Source: Sphingopyxis sp. 2PD (GTDB lineage: Bacteria; Pseudomonadota; Alphaproteobacteria; Sphingomonadales; Sphingomonadaceae). From it: 64,000 nt of DNA. Where the stretch lies: positions 1 through 64,000 of the forward strand of contig NZ_SCMU01000007.1 of NCBI RefSeq assembly GCF_005503695.1. Direction: 5' to 3'. Positions 60,929 to 64,000 of this stretch are shown piece after piece. The notes beneath the pieces were generated by a model that saw only the letters and a list, made by a program, of their open reading frames with translations, ran no database searches and was not told the DNA's origin. The translations under genes and the position numbers were made by a program. Position 1 is the stretch's first letter; each line of letters starts with the position of its first letter.

Positions 60929-63043
60929 TCAGAAAAAGTAGCGCAGCTGCAATCCGTACTGGCGCGGCTCGCCGTAGATGTAGAGCGGAAGAGTAGGGTT
61001 CGAGACACCCGTCGCGTCCGTCCCGATCGTACTATAGCTCACATAGCGCTCGTTGGTGAGATTTCGGCCATAAAGCGCAATTTCCCACGCTTCGCTCGCC
61101 GGCTGCCATGCGACACGCCCATTTATAAGGGTCGTGGCGTTTCCGGAAAAAAGCGGATTGTTGCTGGGCTTGAAAAAGATGCTGTCGCGCCAGGAGATAT
61201 CGGTCCGTAATGTCAGCATTCCGCCGCCCAGGGAGGCCTTATATTCTCCGCCGAGAGTGATGTTCCACTTCGGCGCGTTCGGCAGCCGCTTGCCCTTGAG
61301 GCTTGCGCCGACGTCGTCAAAATAGACATCGTAGCGCGCATCGAGATAAGCGATCGTGGATGTAAGCGTCAGGCGATCGAACGGCCGTGCCATCAGTTCC
61401 GCTTCAACGCCCTTGATCGTCGCCTTGCCGGCGTTGGTGGTACTGGCAACGCCATTATTATACTCGACCACCTGAAGATTGGTGTAATCATAATAGAAGG
61501 CCGAAAAATTAGCTCGAAGCCGGCGATCGAGGAGCGTCGACTTCAAGCCGACTTCGTAGCTCCAGACATACTCCGGGAGGAAAGGCCGCCCGTCTCCCAG
61601 CTGGAATCCACCCGATTTGAACCCGCGGGTTGCCGACGCATAAGCCATGACGTCATCGGCAAGGTCGTAATCGATCCCAATTTTCGGAGTCCAGGCGGTC
61701 CAGGATGATTTGGGCTGACCGGCATCGACCTGATTTCCGTTCAGCAGGACACGATATCCGAAATCCTTTTTTTCGTATGAGTATCGAAGCCCTCCGGTCA
61801 ATCGCAGGCGGTCGATGAGTTCGTAGCTTGCTTGTCCGAAGAGCGCGAATGCATTCGTCGTATTGTTTTCCGGGATCGCGAGCCGACGACCCGGTTCGAT
61901 GATCCGTATTTCGTCGTTGCCCTTTTCATTCAGATAGAATGCTCCGACGATCCAGCGCAGCTTGTCCGCATCGTTGTTGAGAAGTTGGAACTCTTGCGTG
62001 AAACTGCGGGAACGTTCGTAAAATTCGATATCGCGGAGGAAGAGGTCAGTCGAGTCAACGTCGAGCGCCTGGACGACCTTGCTCTTGCGCAGCGCCGTAA
62101 TCGAGCGGAGCGTGACCGGGCCGCCGTCCCAGTTCATGGTCGAGGACACGCCCCAGGCATCGACATCGTAACGCGGCAGGCGGTCGAGTGCGGCCTCTTT
62201 GTCATTGGCCGGGATCGTCGCCCCCGCATCGACGAAGCCTTGCGGATAAAAGGGCCGAACAGACCGCGCGCCGGTCTCGCGATCACGGCTGGCATCCGCC
62301 CGCAACACGATCTCAAGACGGTCGCTCGCGTCAATCGCAAGCGTCAGTCGTCCAGCGAGATTATCTTCGTTTTGGTATCGCCGTCCCGAGACGACGTCGC
62401 GGTAGATGCCGTCGCGCTGGTTGGCAAGCAAGGTGAGGCGGCCTCGGACGCCCGCTCCAAGCGGTCCAGAAATCGTGCCGCTCAGCGAGCGCTTCTCGTA
62501 ATTTCCGACGGTGAGTCCCAGCGCGCCAGTCAAATCCTCCGTAGGCATTTTGGAAATGATGTTGAGTGTGCCGCCGGCGGAGTTGCGACCGAAGAGAACG
62601 CCTTGCGGTCCGCGCAGCACCTCGATGCGTTCGACGTCGAACAAATCCTGATAGCTTGTGGTCGGGCGCGAGATGTAGACGCCGTCATAATGGACTGTCG
62701 TGCTGGGGTCGGTCGCAACGCCGAACGCCGAGGTGCCAATTCCACGAATATTGATGATCGCCATGGAATCGTTGGTGATCGACACGCCCGGCACAAAAAA
62801 TTGGAGGTCTTCGACGTTTGATATGCCCGTTGCCGTAAGCGCCTCGCCGGTCATCGCTGTCACCGAGACGGGAACGGACTGCAGATTTTCCTCGCGCTTC
62901 TCCGCCGTTACGATGATCTCGGCGAGGCCGTCCGACTGGGCTTCCTGAGCCTGCGCGGGAAACGCGACCGCCACCGCAATCGCCGCCATCGAGCTTCGCT
63001 GCATTGCGCGCTTCGTCGACGAATAACAGTATAATTTGTTCAT
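60929..63043 (-). CDS. TonB-dependent receptor 3
   Basis: This 704-aa outer-membrane receptor has a signal peptide ending P-A-Q-A-Q, a TonB box near A-E-I-I-V-T-A-E-K-R-E-E-N-L-Q-S, and the plug with V-L-R-G-P-Q-G-V-L-F-G-R-N-S-A-G-G-T. The barrel ends G-L-Q-L-R-Y-F-F. The plug signature is of the broad sphingomonad iron-complex/FecA-like group, and the ligand is unknown. The start at 63043 follows AGGGGAAG. It is the only gene between the putative nuclease and the CueR-like gene. Confidence 0.9.
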   Translation of the reverse strand: MNKLYCYSSTKRAMQRSSMAAIAVAVAFPAQAQEAQSDGLAEIIVTAEKREENLQSVPVSVTAMTGEALTATGISNVEDLQFFVPGVSITNDSMAIINIRGIGTSAFGVATDPSTTVHYDGVYISRPTTSYQDLFDVERIEVLRGPQGVLFGRNSAGGTLNIISKMPTEDLTGALGLTVGNYEKRSLSGTISGPLGAGVRGRLTLLANQRDGIYRDVVSGRRYQNEDNLAGRLTLAIDASDRLEIVLRADASRDRETGARSVRPFYPQGFVDAGATIPANDKEAALDRLPRYDVDAWGVSSTMNWDGGPVTLRSITALRKSKVVQALDVDSTDLFLRDIEFYERSRSFTQEFQLLNNDADKLRWIVGAFYLNEKGNDEIRIIEPGRRLAIPENNTTNAFALFGQASYELIDRLRLTGGLRYSYEKKDFGYRVLLNGNQVDAGQPKSSWTAWTPKIGIDYDLADDVMAYASATRGFKSGGFQLGDGRPFLPEYVWSYEVGLKSTLLDRRLRANFSAFYYDYTNLQVVEYNNGVASTTNAGKATIKGVEAELMARPFDRLTLTSTIAYLDARYDVYFDDVGASLKGKRLPNAPKWNITLGGEYKASLGGGMLTLRTDISWRDSIFFKPSNNPLFSGNATTLINGRVAWQPASEAWEIALYGRNLTNERYVSYSTIGTDATGVSNPTLPLYIYGEPRQYGLQLRYFF

Positions 63044-63689
63044 TATGCTTCCCCTGTTTCGAAGAACTGCCCTTTCGCGCAGCCCAAATGAGTTTCGGGG
63101 AAGTCGAGGACAAAAACATGCATGCCCGGAAACCGCTGCTTACGGCTTCCGAGTTCAAGCACCCAACATCCCCTACTGACATTGATTACGCACCAGAACG
63201 ACTCATCCCTCAAAAATGGTTCGGGCGACGTAAAACCATCGGAATTGGGCTCCCCGATTTGTTCAGATCGCCAGGATGAAGTTGATCCGGAACGCCCAAA
63301 GGCTCCTTCCTTCATCCAGAAGCGGCGCTTTTCGCTTCTGCCCCTCGTCGGAGCCTTGGTCGGCGCCGTGCACGTGACGCAATCGCTCGCTTGACCCTAT
63401 GGTCAGGTCTTCCCCGTGGAAGCCTATTTGTTCGCTCTGATGCCGGTCCTAGCCGCGGAGATTCGATGGCGCCTGACCCAGGCACTTCGGACGGCCGTCG
63501 CAACTCCGGACGCGGCAGCGGCGAGACACTGCGGCTGCGATCCGCGCTAGCCTTCAGCTCGATGTCGCAGCCGGAGTTACCATCCCATCGCTTGTAGCCG
63601 GGATGCTGGAACCATTTGCGACCGATTGACACCAGTTTGAGGGAGGTGAGACGGGCCGTCAGCACCATCCGCCCCCAAGACCAGTCGGG
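63044..63689. other. Gene-free interval
   Basis: Reading frames here are short, lack good starts and match nothing I know. A perfect 8-bp stem CAGAAGCG/CGCTTCTG (8-base loop) is at 63317-63340. A short hydrophobic in-frame stretch just after it may be a decayed gene, but this is weak. Confidence 0.4.
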
Positions 63690-64000
63690 CTAGATCTGCT
63701 CGAACGCCGCTATGATCGGGCAGTGGAGCGTGTCGGCGGCAGCGCATTGGCGCGACAGGCCCATGAGCGCGCGCCGCGCCACATCGAGTTCGGCGATCGT
63801 CTTTTCGATCGCCGCGATGCGCGCGTCGGCCAGTTCGCGCGCTCGCGCGCGATCGCTCGACGCGTCGAGTTCGAGCAGTTCGGCGATCTCGGTGAGCGTA
63901 AATCCCGCTGCCTGTGCCGATTTGATGAAGCGCAGACGGCGCAGAACCGCCTCGTCGTAACGCCGGACTCGGCCTTCCGACGGGGCGCTGGCCGACTGAG
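63690..64000 (-). CDS. CueR-like MerR-family regulator (partial)
   Basis: The last 102 codons of a MerR-type regulator are present; the N-terminal helix-turn-helix is outside the window. The visible part begins in the DNA-binding wing (G-R-V-R-R-Y-D-E-A-V-L) and has the long dimer helix. The metal loop is C-A-A-A-D-T-L-H-C-P with seven residues between the cysteines, as in copper sensors of the CueR type. The position of the third MerR cysteine is Ser, also as in CueR, so copper or silver is favoured over mercury. Confidence 0.8.
   Translation of the reverse strand, partial: QSASAPSEGRVRRYDEAVLRRLRFIKSAQAAGFTLTEIAELLELDASSDRARARELADARIAAIEKTIAELDVARRALMGLSRQCAAADTLHCPIIAAFEQI

Noticed and set aside
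63391-63597. Short + strand frame near the CueR-like gene
   Set aside because: No ribosome site, no family match and poor coding character.

Overview
The window is high-GC DNA from an alphaproteobacterium, most likely a sphingomonad (Sphingopyxis, Sphingobium or Novosphingobium type). The reasons are three TonB-dependent receptors, the imuA-imuB-dnaE2 mutasome, two GTTC-N7-GTTC (alphaproteobacterial LexA) boxes, two DUF736 genes, and a copB-copA cassette of the sphingomonad type. It reads as an accessory region, either a decayed integrative/conjugative element or a plasmid segment. It holds conjugation leftovers, metal resistance and defence genes, and few housekeeping genes.

Layout. (1) 1-4.6 kb: decayed conjugation genes. 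A truncated DUF2840 gene is followed by a traF-traG in-frame deletion fusion. Next come a dmeR-dmeF Ni/Co sensor-exporter pair, a 57-residue DUF1289 protein and a DUF736 gene. (2) 4.8-13.5 kb: an SOS block with dnaE2, imuB and imuA under one SOS box, then cytochrome b561, DUF1810, two divergent SRAP-family genes sharing a second SOS box, and HU. (3) 13.6-31 kb: a secreted endonuclease/phosphatase-family lipoprotein, then a defence-like island. The island has a PHP + SMC-like ATPase (TrlF-like), an unknown exported protein and a nuclease-STAND ATPase-SEC-C protein in one operon. These are followed by an SDR, an AbiE-type toxin-antitoxin pair, a PIN (DUF4935) protein, an EexN-like lipoprotein, an MNT-HEPN fusion, a second DUF736, a lipid kinase and an orphan PD-(D/E)XK-like protein. 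(4) 31-46 kb: uptake genes. A HutC-type regulator, two PepSY membrane proteins and a TonB receptor with a TGTATATACA operator on its promoter are followed by an amino-acid ABC system. That system has its two permeases fused into one polypeptide and a cystathionine beta-lyase-like gene inside the operon, with a divergent LysR gene. A second TonB receptor follows. (5) 46-59 kb: copper resistance. It has a lipoprotein, DUF411, DUF305, CopB, CopA, a cnrYXH-like sigma/sensor operon, CopC, CopD, an AraC regulator, a methyltransferase, a copper P-type ATPase, an NTF2-like protein and cytochrome c. (6) 59-64 kb: a putative nuclease, a third TonB receptor and a partial CueR-like regulator.

How they work together. 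The copper genes cover periplasmic oxidation (CopA), outer-membrane handling (CopB), periplasmic carriers (CopC, DUF411, DUF305), inner-membrane transport (CopD, P-type ATPase) and three kinds of regulator. The SOS block couples DNA damage to mutagenic synthesis and abasic-site protection. The 15-31 kb island is the best place to look for an undescribed defence system, above all the three-gene operon at 14999-21720.
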